A stretch of 64,000 bases of DNA from Perlabentimonas sp034003245 (GTDB lineage Bacteria > Bacteroidota > Bacteroidia > Bacteroidales > Tenuifilaceae): the NCBI GenBank assembly GCA_034003245.1, contig JAVEYY010000017.1:1-64000 (forward strand), read 5' to 3'. Below, one piece after another: positions 8,437-15,472 of this stretch; the stretch's first letter is position 1, and the number at the start of each line of letters is the position of its first letter. The notes beneath the pieces are model-generated. The model was given only the letters and a program-made list of their open reading frames with translations. It searched no databases and was not told the origin of the DNA. Position numbers and translations under genes: made by a program.

Positions 8437-10145
8437 CAACCTTTCAGTTTATAGATTTCAAAAGGTAGTTGGCAAAACTCAATGCGCAAGTCGGTTAGGG
8501 TATGGCTATCGACAAACTTGGCGGGTGCAAAAACTAACCGTTTTTTCCCATTGTGCTTACCCAGTGCTTTTACTCTGTCGAGCGTTAGGGCAGTGGATTT
8601 AAGGTAGGTTAAGTCAGGCTTGTAGAAAAGGTATATTTCGTACTCCCTGCTTGTGCCAATGTAGTTTGTTTCCTCATCAATCTTGGTGGGGTCAAACTCC
8701 TCGCCAGTGGCGGTGTAAAAGAGATACTTGGCAAACTCCTCGTAGCTAGGTAGGTTTTCGCCTCTAAGGATGCTCTCCATCTCAATGGGTTCGCCCAGTT
8801 CAAAGTAGCTGAACGTACCACCAGTGCCCTCCTTAAAGTTTTTTGATTCGGGAACGCCATTAATAACCCTTCGTACACGTTCGGCTGTAATGCTATCGGC
8901 GTAATCCTCCATCTCAACCAGAATAAACCGGCGGTTTCCACCATCCTTTTTGTTTAAGTCTAAAACTGCATGGGCTGTTGTGCCTGAACCAGCGAAAGAA
9001 TCTAATATAATACTATTATCATCTAGTACTAGTTCAAATAATTCAATTAGTACGTCAATACTTTTTGGGAAATCAAATTTTTTCTCACCTAACAAGTCCT
9101 TTACGGCAGCAGATGCAGCCCTCCCGTCTCTATAAAAAACTGATCCAAAAGGTTCTTTTGTAACATCTTTTAGATATGTTTTTCTACAAGGGACAGTTGT
9201 TTCATCAACACCAAAATGAATAAAAGGAGGGTCTGTCTCTAAAGCTTTCTTTGTCCTTTCTTCATCCCACCTCCAGCCAGTTGAAGGTTTCTTGCAAGGT
9301 TTCAAAGTAGTTGGATGAATAATATCATATCTTGGTCGGTTCTTCCTTCCATCATCAGGGCCTGCAAAATTATCAGGAAAATAAAGACCTCTACCATCTG
9401 AATAACAATAGTGCTTGTGATTTCGTCTAATGTCATCTTTGTCTAAAGAATTGAACCATTCGTTCAATTTTTCCTTAATCTTTTGATGATCATTCTTATA
9501 TTTTTCAACTAACTTATCATATTGATTTAGAACATCATCAACTCCCTCTTTATATCTCCTCCAATTACCTAATCTCAAATTTTCTTGTTTATTCTTTGTG
9601 TAAACTAACACATACTCATGTATTCCTGCAATTAATTTAGCATCACCTCTTTTAGATTTTTGCCAAACAATATCAGCAACAAAATTATCTTCATAGAAGA
9701 TTTCATCCATTAAACATTTTAATCTGTGGAACTCATTATCGTCAATGGATACAAAAATTACCCCATCCTCAGCTAGCAACTCTTTTAATAATTTAAGTCT
9801 AGGCATCATCATACACAACCACTTATCGTGCCTAGTAAGATCGTCCTTATCCACAACCTTTCCTAGCCACTCTTTCAGCATTGGGCTGTTTACATTATCG
9901 TTGTATGCCCAACTTTCGTTCCCTGTATTGTAGGGCGGGTCAATATATATACACTTTATTTTACCTGCATAGGTAGGCAAGAGCGCTTTAAGCGCTTTTA
10001 GGTTATCGCCCTGTATAATTAGGTTATCGTGTAGCGAAATTTTATCGGTAAGGCTTTTGTCCTTCCTTGGCACTAACTGGTGGTACTTAACCGCCAAGTG
10101 ATGATTCTGAACAAACGATTTTCCTTTGAAGTTGAGTGTTGGCAT
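8436..10145 (-). CDS. mod: Type III DNA methyltransferase, Mod subunit
   Basis: 569 residues. Beta-class N6-adenine methyltransferase: motif IV DPPYNTG at 69-75 precedes motif I DSFAGSGTT at about 380. The target-recognition region lies between them (about 150-330) and is AT-richer than the flanks, as expected for a variable specificity domain. Together with Res it forms a type III restriction-modification complex; Mod alone would methylate one strand of a short asymmetric site. The order is XRE regulator, mod, res on the minus strand, with only 42 bp between the regulator stop and the mod start. No simple-sequence repeat is visible that would make this Mod phase-variable. Confidence 0.95.
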   Translation of the reverse strand: MPTLNFKGKSFVQNHHLAVKYHQLVPRKDKSLTDKISLHDNLIIQGDNLKALKALLPTYAGKIKCIYIDPPYNTGNESWAYNDNVNSPMLKEWLGKVVDKDDLTRHDKWLCMMMPRLKLLKELLAEDGVIFVSIDDNEFHRLKCLMDEIFYEDNFVADIVWQKSKRGDAKLIAGIHEYVLVYTKNKQENLRLGNWRRYKEGVDDVLNQYDKLVEKYKNDHQKIKEKLNEWFNSLDKDDIRRNHKHYCYSDGRGLYFPDNFAGPDDGRKNRPRYDIIHPTTLKPCKKPSTGWRWDEERTKKALETDPPFIHFGVDETTVPCRKTYLKDVTKEPFGSVFYRDGRAASAAVKDLLGEKKFDFPKSIDVLIELFELVLDDNSIILDSFAGSGTTAHAVLDLNKKDGGNRRFILVEMEDYADSITAERVRRVINGVPESKNFKEGTGGTFSYFELGEPIEMESILRGENLPSYEEFAKYLFYTATGEEFDPTKIDEETNYIGTSREYEIYLFYKPDLTYLKSTALTLDRVKALGKHNGKKRLVFAPAKFVDSHTLTDLRIEFCQLPFEIYKLKG

Positions 10146-10187
10146 ATATTGTTCGGTTTAATTTTAAAGTCAAAAAATAAAAATTAA

Positions 10188-10499
10188 TTAATGGTTTGCA
10201 GAAGCATTGCTCTTTAAATAACCAATTTTTTGCTCAGCAACTTTCAACGCTTTACCTGCAAACTCCTCGTCAATTAGTTCATAGGCAATCTTATCCGATA
10301 GCCAAGCTACCATAAGGATCTCTTTATCCATATCAAAGTATTCAGCCAGCTTAATAACCTGTTCCTTTGAGGCTCTTCGCTGCCCACGCTCAATCTTACT
10401 AATAATTGCCTGGTCGGTATCGAGCACCCCAGCCACTATGCGTAGGGGTAGCCTCTTTTCCTCTCGCAATTTTCTAATAATATCCCCAAAAGTATCCAT
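10188..10499 (-). CDS. XRE-family HTH regulator preceding the type III R-M genes
   Basis: 103 residues with a Cro/C1-type helix-turn-helix at about 7-62 (IIRKLREEKRLPLRIVAGVL, then QAIISKIERGQR). The C-terminal 40 residues are helical and probably mediate dimerisation. It lies 42 bp upstream of mod on the same strand, as a controller of R-M expression would. A palindrome TTGACA-N5-TGTCAA sits 22-38 bp upstream of its own start, with a further half-site beyond it, which suggests autoregulation. A role as an R-M controller protein is inferred from position; such regulators are common next to Bacteroidota R-M genes. Confidence 0.85.
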   Translation of the reverse strand: MDTFGDIIRKLREEKRLPLRIVAGVLDTDQAIISKIERGQRRASKEQVIKLAEYFDMDKEILMVAWLSDKIAYELIDEEFAGKALKVAEQKIGYLKSNASANH

Positions 10500-10520
10500 A
10501 TGGTTTTGAATAAAATTATC

Positions 10521-10569
10521 TTGACATATATTGTCAAAAATACAACTAATTTTAATGTTGTCAAGTCAA
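10521..10569. promoter_or_regulatory. Candidate operator for the XRE regulator
   Basis: TTGACA-TATAT-TGTCAA (10521-10537), a 6-bp inverted repeat with a 5-bp spacer. A second partial copy TTGTCAAGTCAA is at 10558-10569. Both lie within 75 bp upstream of the regulator start at 10499, spaced about 3.5 helical turns apart. Confidence 0.5.
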
Positions 10570-10661
10570 TTTTGGTAATAGTTATTAACAAGATTTTACC
10601 ATTTCTACTTACCTTTGCCTTGCATATACAAAAAGTTTATAGCATTAGCTTTTGGTTTCTC

Positions 10662-10782
10662 CACAGACAAAACCGCCAATTTTTGAGAGGGAGAAGCACG
10701 AAAGTGAATGCGCTCAATAGCATTGGGCGTGTTCCTTTCGCTTTTATAGTTCTCTCTGGGTGCTTGGCGGTACCTGTCTGTG
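10662..10782. repeat. 121-nt long imperfect hairpin (about 41 paired bases)
   Basis: Nested arms: CACAGACA/TGTCTGTG (10662-10669/10775-10782), ACCGCCAA/TTGGCGGT (10672-10679/10764-10771), AGGGAGAA/TTCTCTCT, CGAAAG/CTTTCG, GAA/TTC and CGCTCAAT/ATTGGGCG around an AGC loop. Mismatches and G-T pairs are spread along the stem, so it could act as a structured RNA, a folded single-stranded DNA site or a MITE-like element. It lies at the left edge of the mobilizable region. No known RNA family is recognised. Confidence 0.6.
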
Positions 10783-10794
10783 ACTATATAGCGG

Positions 10795-10822
10795 GGGTTC
10801 ACGCCTTTTTTGTCGTGAGCCC
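10795..10822. repeat. Second hairpin in the leader of the zinc-ribbon gene
   Basis: GGGTTCACG (10795-10803), loop CCTTTTTTGT, CGTGAGCCC (10814-10822), one wobble pair. It lies 26 bp upstream of the ATG at 10849. Confidence 0.45.
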
Positions 10823-10848
10823 ATGTTTAACACTCCAAAATATGGCTT

Positions 10849-12042
10849 ATGGACAAGATTAGAAAACCCAGCATCGAGATTGACCCAAACCTGTCCCACC
10901 TCTCGGACGAAGAGCTGGGACAGCTACAAAAGGATTACCTCAGGGGAGAGGAATCGAACAAGAACCTAATGCAGCGATTCTGTATAACCGGCTTCGCATA
11001 CAATGCCCTCAGGAGGAAAATTCCTCCCCTTATCGATACCTCCATGGGATGCCCTGAGTGTAACGCGTGGGCTGTCCGCAACATCGGCAGTAAAGGATTT
11101 GCACCCAGTGAGCCCGTTTGTTATGAGTGCGGACAAGAGTTGGTCTGCCCTTTCGATCCTGAGCGTAGGGCAAGACAACTTCGGCTTGAGCGGAATGAGG
11201 CAATGCTTCTCAACTATATGGGTAGGGAGATAGAAATCCCATACCAGGAGGCAACATTATCAACCGAAGAGTTTATGAAGCTATCGCTAGAGCATAGAGT
11301 ATTCCTGGGTGCAATTATCGCTAACTGCATTGGGGAGGACATGCGGCTTCTTAAAGGCGATGATATATCGCGGCGTAAACTCTGCCCTACCACTGATTAC
11401 TACAACGAACTGGTGGAGTCGCTGGTGGAACTAGAGGTACTCCCATCCGCAAATATTTGGCGAACAAAGTTCAATGTTGATGAACACCTGACCGAGCGTG
11501 TACTTAGCACTGATTATTGGTTTCCCTTCGATACCGATGAGCATTTTGACCTATGGAAAAGAATGGCCTACCATGAGGTGGTGGAGTACTACAACCTTAG
11601 AATGACAGAAATTGGCCTAAGAACAGACATTGGTAAAAAAGGTCAGTCGCATATAGAGAACCTGCTCAACGACCTCAGCGTGGGTCAGGTGCTCAACCTG
11701 ATATACCGATCCACCAAGAATGTGTGCGAAATCATCGTGAAGGAGAATGTTACCCGAACGCATATGGCGAACACGGTGCTCTACGGATGCGTAAACTACT
11801 GGGAACGCTGCAAAGCGAATGGATGGGAGATCAGGCCTTTCACCCGATCCGAAAAATACTATCCCCAATCGGATATGAGCTCCTTCCTCTACAATAAGGT
11901 ACTCCGAATTGGCGATAGCGGATTCAACAGGCATCCCAACTGGGAGCTGCTGGCGCTATTGACCGAAGAGCATCGTAGAAAAACCTCACACACTAACCTT
12001 GTGGTGGATGCTGAGCTGGATATGCTGTTTTTCCCCCCTTGA
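10849..12042 (+). CDS. Hypothetical protein with zinc-ribbon-like cysteines
   Basis: 397 residues, mostly acidic and helical. CPEC at about residues 68-71 and CYEC at about 91-94 form a C2-C2 zinc-ribbon pattern near the N-terminus. A conserved-looking C-terminal half contains many aromatic residues (YHEVVEYYNLRM, VNYWERCKANGW). No signal peptide or membrane segment is seen. It is GC-rich like the relaxase and ParA genes, and is the only gene of this block on plus. It converges on, and overlaps by 50 bp, the small RHH-like gene at 11993. I do not recognise the family. Given its place it may be a replication or regulatory protein of the element. Confidence 0.75.
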   Translation: MDKIRKPSIEIDPNLSHLSDEELGQLQKDYLRGEESNKNLMQRFCITGFAYNALRRKIPPLIDTSMGCPECNAWAVRNIGSKGFAPSEPVCYECGQELVCPFDPERRARQLRLERNEAMLLNYMGREIEIPYQEATLSTEEFMKLSLEHRVFLGAIIANCIGEDMRLLKGDDISRRKLCPTTDYYNELVESLVELEVLPSANIWRTKFNVDEHLTERVLSTDYWFPFDTDEHFDLWKRMAYHEVVEYYNLRMTEIGLRTDIGKKGQSHIENLLNDLSVGQVLNLIYRSTKNVCEIIVKENVTRTHMANTVLYGCVNYWERCKANGWEIRPFTRSEKYYPQSDMSSFLYNKVLRIGDSGFNRHPNWELLALLTEEHRRKTSHTNLVVDAELDMLFFPP

Positions 12043-12337
12043 TTGAGAACTCCCTCCGAATCCTCACCAGCTCCTCCTCCGAGTAACCCGATATGATGGC
12101 TTGGAGCGCCTCCTGTAGCAGCTCCTTGATCTGTACCCGCTCCCAGTGGGCTATCGCCCGGATGGTGTCGTAGGTCCTCGGGCTCAGGAGTAGCGTGGTG
12201 CGCTGCAATACCTCATGGGGCTCTTCCTCCTTCTGGGTTGACGATTTGGCGCTGGAGGTTTTCGCCATCGGTTTGGACTCCCCCGTTGTGGGGGCAAAAA
12301 TATCATTCAGGTTGCTGGTGAACTGCTTCTTGGCCAT
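11993..12337 (-). CDS. Small RHH-like DNA-binding protein, putative partner of ParA
   Basis: 114 residues. Residues about 1-40 are a flexible, lysine-containing tail (MAKKQFTSNLNDIF..., then S/T/K-rich). Residues about 44-85 show a strand-helix-helix pattern (QRTTLLLSPRTYDTIRAIAH, then a second helix ending LLQEALQAII) as in ribbon-helix-helix proteins. Small RHH partners of ParA ATPases have this layout: the tail stimulates ParA and the RHH dimer binds a repeat array. The gene follows parA on the same strand after 148 bp that hold a 9-bp repeat array, so it probably has its own promoter. The 3' end overlaps the convergent zinc-ribbon gene. Confidence 0.65.
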   Translation of the reverse strand: MAKKQFTSNLNDIFAPTTGESKPMAKTSSAKSSTQKEEEPHEVLQRTTLLLSPRTYDTIRAIAHWERVQIKELLQEALQAIISGYSEEELVRIRREFSIKGGKTAYPAQHPPQG

Positions 12338-12372
12338 AGGTCTATCTGATTTATGAATAGTTTGGATTGCAA

Positions 12373-12464
12373 TGAATCATACCGCGTATCCCAGTAATAT
12401 GGTATTACCGAGTAGTACGGTATGATTCAGTAATATGGGTAATACTAGTAATATCTGTCATTCC
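12373..12464. repeat. 9-bp-phased repeat array between parA and the RHH gene, with 12-bp inverted repeat
   Basis: From 12393 nonamers run in phase: AGTAATATG, GTATTACCG, AGTAGTACG, GTATGATTC, AGTAATATG, GGTAATACT, AGTAATATC. Several are the reverse complement of the (A/G)TATTACT(G/A) unit of the array upstream of parA. In addition TGAATCATACCG (12373-12384) and CGGTATGATTCA (12418-12429) are a perfect 12-bp inverted repeat. This looks like a partition site and operator bound by the RHH protein. Confidence 0.6.
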
Positions 12465-12485
12465 GATATTATTAGGATTATGTTC

Positions 12486-13241
12486 TTAGCGCTCAAATCG
12501 CTGGACAAACTCCATGCAGAGGTTCGCGTAGTCCAGCGCGCCCAGCGAGCTGCGGTTGTAGCGGAAGATGTCCTGACCCGCTGCGGGGGACTCCGCGATG
12601 GCAATGCTATCCCTAATCCTCGTCATGAAGACCATTTCCCCGAACCGTGAGCTGGTGAACTCGATCACGTCGCGGCTCAGGATGGTGTTCCTGCGGTACA
12701 TGGTGATCACAATCCCGCCCAGCTCCAGCTCGGGGTTCAGCCGTTCCCTAACCTTCTCCGCCACGGCGATGAGCTTGGCCAACCCCTGGCTGGCGAGGAA
12801 CTGAGCCTGCAGAGGGATGATCACCCGCTGGGCGGCGTTCAGGGCATTCACTGTGAGCAGCCCCAGCGAGGGAGGGCAATCCAGCAAAATGTAGTCGTAC
12901 TCCTTCTCCAGCTTGCGGAGCAACCCCCTCATCAGGTTCTCCCGGCCGGGCTCCATGGAGAGTTCCAGCTCTGCCCCCGAAAGGTTAAGGTGCGATGGGG
13001 CGAGCCACAGGTTTTCCATGATGGGCAGCTCGGGCAGGGGGATGTCCCCCCTCAGCGCGTTGTAGGTGTTGGGCTCGTGATCGCGAATCCCCAGGCTCTG
13101 CGACAGGTTGGCCTGCGGGTCGAGGTCTACCGCCAGCACCCTGCGCCCCAGCTTGGCTAGCCCTGCGGCCAAGTTCAACGTGGTGGTTGTTTTGCCAACG
13201 CCCCCCTTGTGGTTCGAGATGGCGAATACTCTTGGTTTCAT
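12486..13241 (-). CDS. parA: ParA/Soj-type partition ATPase
   Basis: 251 residues. The deviant Walker A KGGVGKTT at 12-19 follows strand AISNH, the switch I region is VDLDPQANLSQSLG (about 39-52), and Walker B is ILLDCPPSLG (about 118-127). This is the MinD/ParA family that drives plasmid and chromosome segregation. Length is typical of the short (type Ib-like or Soj-like) ParAs that lack an N-terminal DNA-binding domain. GC-rich codon use matches the relaxase genes upstream. Array-like 9-bp repeats lie on both sides, and a small RHH-like gene follows, completing a partition cassette. Confidence 0.93.
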   Translation of the reverse strand: MKPRVFAISNHKGGVGKTTTTLNLAAGLAKLGRRVLAVDLDPQANLSQSLGIRDHEPNTYNALRGDIPLPELPIMENLWLAPSHLNLSGAELELSMEPGRENLMRGLLRKLEKEYDYILLDCPPSLGLLTVNALNAAQRVIIPLQAQFLASQGLAKLIAVAEKVRERLNPELELGGIVITMYRRNTILSRDVIEFTSSRFGEMVFMTRIRDSIAIAESPAAGQDIFRYNRSSLGALDYANLCMEFVQRFER

Positions 13242-13347
13242 AGCTTCTTCTTTTTAAGTTTACGTTCTCCTTATCCTGATAGCCTCAGGCAAGGCTTCTG
13301 ATGATACTGTGATACAACACGTACTACTCCTATTGCTGGTAATACAA

Positions 13348-13446
13348 GTATTACTGGTATTACTGGTATTACTAATATTACTGGCATTACCGACATTACT
13401 GGTATTACTGATATTACCGATATTACTGATATTACTGACATTACAT
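13348..13446. repeat. Eleven tandem 9-bp iterons upstream of parA
   Basis: Eleven head-to-tail nonamers (A/G)(T/C)ATTAC(T/C)(G/A) run without a break from 13348 to 13446, for example GTATTACTG, ATATTACCG, ACATTACTG. At the edge GTAATAC-AA-GTATTAC (13339-13354) adds one inverted unit. Transitions at fixed positions keep the ATTAC core. The array ends about 107 bp upstream of the parA start and 45 bp after the relaxase stop. It resembles the repeat arrays that RHH centromere-binding proteins use as centromere and operator. Confidence 0.8.
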
Positions 13447-13490
13447 ATTTCTGACTTTACCCTGAGAGGGCACTTGTAGACTAGCCACAC

Positions 13491-14696
13491 CTAAATCCGC
13501 TGCTGATGCCCCCTATCGTCAGCATCTCGCTTTCTTCGCTTGCGCTTCCTCTGTCGTTCCACGGGGTCATCCTCCCCTCGCCCCTCGTAGTGTTCGGGGT
13601 TCAGGGACGCTGGCGTAAACACTTCCTCCCTTGTGGTGGCGAATGTCTCCCGGAGAATCTGCCCTACGGGTATACCCTTCTCAACCTCCTCGGCAAGGGT
13701 TGCCTTGAACCGGAGATGATCCGCGTAATTCAGCACGGTGTCGGTCAGGTTATATCCATCGGGCGATTTGCCATTCTTAATACTGCGGTTCAGGTTCACC
13801 AGGCTCCGGTACACGTGGCCAGAGTACCCCGCTTCCCGCTCAGCGCCGATGAGCCGCTCCACGTCCAGCTGCTTCACCCGCTGCTTGTCCACGCCGTGGC
13901 AGATGTAGTTGGCCAGCTGCCTGATCCTTCGCTCCTTTCCCTGTTGGGTCTCCTGGGTGTAGGACTGCTTCCGGGTGCTGTCCAGGGCATGCTGCCGGTA
14001 GGCCTTCTCCCGCTCATCCACCGTGCCCTTGGCCTTGGCCCTCAGGTACAGGTACGACTCCTCGGCCGGGCGTAGGTACTCGAACATGCGATCGAAGGCC
14101 TCCTCGCTCCGCAGCTTGAATCCATTGCGGTCGAACCCTCCTTGTACTGGGCCTACCTTGGTGTTACTGTGGTTGGTCTTGGGGGATAGCTTCCGCCGCC
14201 CATCGGCGCTCTTACGCCCCACGATGAAGTGCACGTGGGTCTGCAGCCCCTCCTTGGGCTCTCCCTGCCGGCGCTCTCCCGCCACCACCTCGGGGTCATC
14301 GCCCTTGTAGTAGCGGTTCCGCTCAACCTTGGCGAACCAGCTCAGGTCATCCACGGTGAGCCCCTTGTTGAACTGCTCAGCGTACACCCTCATCACCTCC
14401 ACCGTGTAGGCCTTGATGCTCTCGGGGTGGTTGCCGAGGAACAGCTGCTCATCCTCGCTGAAGCTGATGCTGCCCGTGTAGAACTTGGCGTCACTGCTCC
14501 CCAGCCCCTGCCGATTCCCGTCGATGGCCTGCACCACCTCGTAGTCGGGGATCAGGTCGCTGCGGTGGTTGAAGAAGAACTCCTTGGTGAGCTCCTCCTC
14601 CCTAAAGTCCTCCTTGGCGAGGTAGCTCACGAACGCATCGCACGACCCCCGGTTGTCGGCCTTCCCTGTGGGGCTATCGAACTTCACGTAGGGCAT
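13491..14696 (-). CDS. Relaxase-like mobilization protein (DUF5712/BtgB-type)
   Basis: 401 residues. The N-terminus MPYVKFDSPTGKADNRGSC with FVSYLAKED is typical of the DUF5712 mobilization proteins of Bacteroidota. A metal-binding HxH (THVHFIVGRK, about residues 155-165) corresponds to relaxase motif III. The C-terminus is strongly basic (RKRKRRKRDADDR). I use the ATG at 14696 rather than the longer frame opening at 14762, because MPYVKF is the conserved beginning of the family. It overlaps the upstream BfmA/BtgA gene by 23 bp, which points to coupled translation. It would nick oriT DNA during conjugal mobilization by a helper element. Confidence 0.85.
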   Translation of the reverse strand: MPYVKFDSPTGKADNRGSCDAFVSYLAKEDFREEELTKEFFFNHRSDLIPDYEVVQAIDGNRQGLGSSDAKFYTGSISFSEDEQLFLGNHPESIKAYTVEVMRVYAEQFNKGLTVDDLSWFAKVERNRYYKGDDPEVVAGERRQGEPKEGLQTHVHFIVGRKSADGRRKLSPKTNHSNTKVGPVQGGFDRNGFKLRSEEAFDRMFEYLRPAEESYLYLRAKAKGTVDEREKAYRQHALDSTRKQSYTQETQQGKERRIRQLANYICHGVDKQRVKQLDVERLIGAEREAGYSGHVYRSLVNLNRSIKNGKSPDGYNLTDTVLNYADHLRFKATLAEEVEKGIPVGQILRETFATTREEVFTPASLNPEHYEGRGEDDPVERQRKRKRRKRDADDRGHQQRI

Positions 14697-15246
14697 GCTC
14701 AAAGTTTTGAATATCCTCCTCCCGCATTGACCCGAGCTTGGAGCGATTCCGCAACGCCTCAAAGAGCAAGCCCACCAGCTTGGCCAGCTTTATTACCAGG
14801 GTTTTCAAGGTGTTCATCCCGGTTTGGGCACGCTCGTTCTGCGCCACCAGGCTCTGGCCCACCTCGGAGATGTTGCTGGTTAGCTGCCGCTCCAAAACCT
14901 GAAGCCCTGCAATGAGCCTCTTCATATCCTCCTTCTCGGCCACCTTCCCGTAGCCCTCGCTCAGCTTACGCTCCAGCAGGATCAGGCGCTCCATCAGCGG
15001 GGAGAGCTTGTTGCGCTCGTGGACCTGCAGGAAGCGGATCACCTCGTCCACCCGCTTGGTGAGCCTTGCGATCTCCTCGCGGGGGGAGTAGATCTCCTCG
15101 GCGGGGTTGATACCCGTCTTGCGGAAGTAGTCGATGGCGGCGTTGATGTATTCCACCTGCTTCATACCGTGTTGGCTGGCCAGCTTGCGCAGGTTCCGAA
15201 GCTTATCCTTAGCAATATTAGTTGTGGTTAGGTTCGTGTTGCTCAT
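14674..15246 (-). CDS. BfmA/BtgA-family mobilization accessory protein
   Basis: 190 residues. The first about 50 residues (TNIAKDKLRNLRKLASQHGM, then KQVEYINAAIDYFRKTGINP) match the RHH-like N-terminus of BfmA/BtgA proteins, which bind oriT and assist the relaxase. A long heptad-rich helix follows (residues about 55-150), probably a coiled coil. The 3' end overlaps the relaxase start by 23 bp. About 90-220 bp upstream lie nested inverted repeats (15337-15447), a plausible oriT and operator. GC-rich, like the relaxase. Confidence 0.85.
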   Translation of the reverse strand: MSNTNLTTTNIAKDKLRNLRKLASQHGMKQVEYINAAIDYFRKTGINPAEEIYSPREEIARLTKRVDEVIRFLQVHERNKLSPLMERLILLERKLSEGYGKVAEKEDMKRLIAGLQVLERQLTSNISEVGQSLVAQNERAQTGMNTLKTLVIKLAKLVGLLFEALRNRSKLGSMREEDIQNFEHALREVR

Positions 15247-15336
15247 AATATAATCAGATATTAGGTTTGTACTTGCGCTGTGCGGACTTTAGGGAGGGAA
15301 TATTAGCACCAGAAGCCCCAATAATATATACTAGAA

Positions 15337-15447
15337 AATGATACTGCCTGACTACCAACCTTTTGCCGGCGGGCAAAAGCCAGCGAACGGAACCCTATCC
15401 CGTTTCCGCTTGCTATTAGAATAAAGGCAGTATTTAGGGGTATCATT
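15337..15447. other. Candidate oriT: nested inverted repeats upstream of the mobilization genes
   Basis: AATGATACTGCCT (15337-15349) is mirrored by AGGCAGTAT (15425-15433) and, after a short insertion, TATCATT (15441-15447). Inside lies the perfect hairpin CTTTTGCC-GGCG-GGCAAAAG (15360-15379) and an imperfect AGCGAACGGAA / GTTTCCGCT pair. Inverted repeats of this kind next to relaxase genes commonly mark oriT. The nick site cannot be read from sequence alone. Confidence 0.5.
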
Positions 15448-15472
15448 AGATTTGGTTTGTTTTTAGTTCGGC

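Noticed and set aside
10500..10862. A 120-codon plus-strand frame upstream of the zinc-ribbon gene
   Set aside because: It begins inside the operator region of the XRE gene, crosses the long hairpin and ends within the next gene. The translation has no recognisable features.
13260..13490. An open frame of 76 codons rich in Asn/Ser/Ile over the 9-bp repeat array
   Set aside because: The composition (SNISNTSN) is simply the translation of the nonamer array. No start context, no family.
14229..14915. A 228-codon frame antisense to the relaxase and BfmA genes
   Set aside because: It lies opposite well-supported GC-rich genes, where antisense frames are expected. No domain features.
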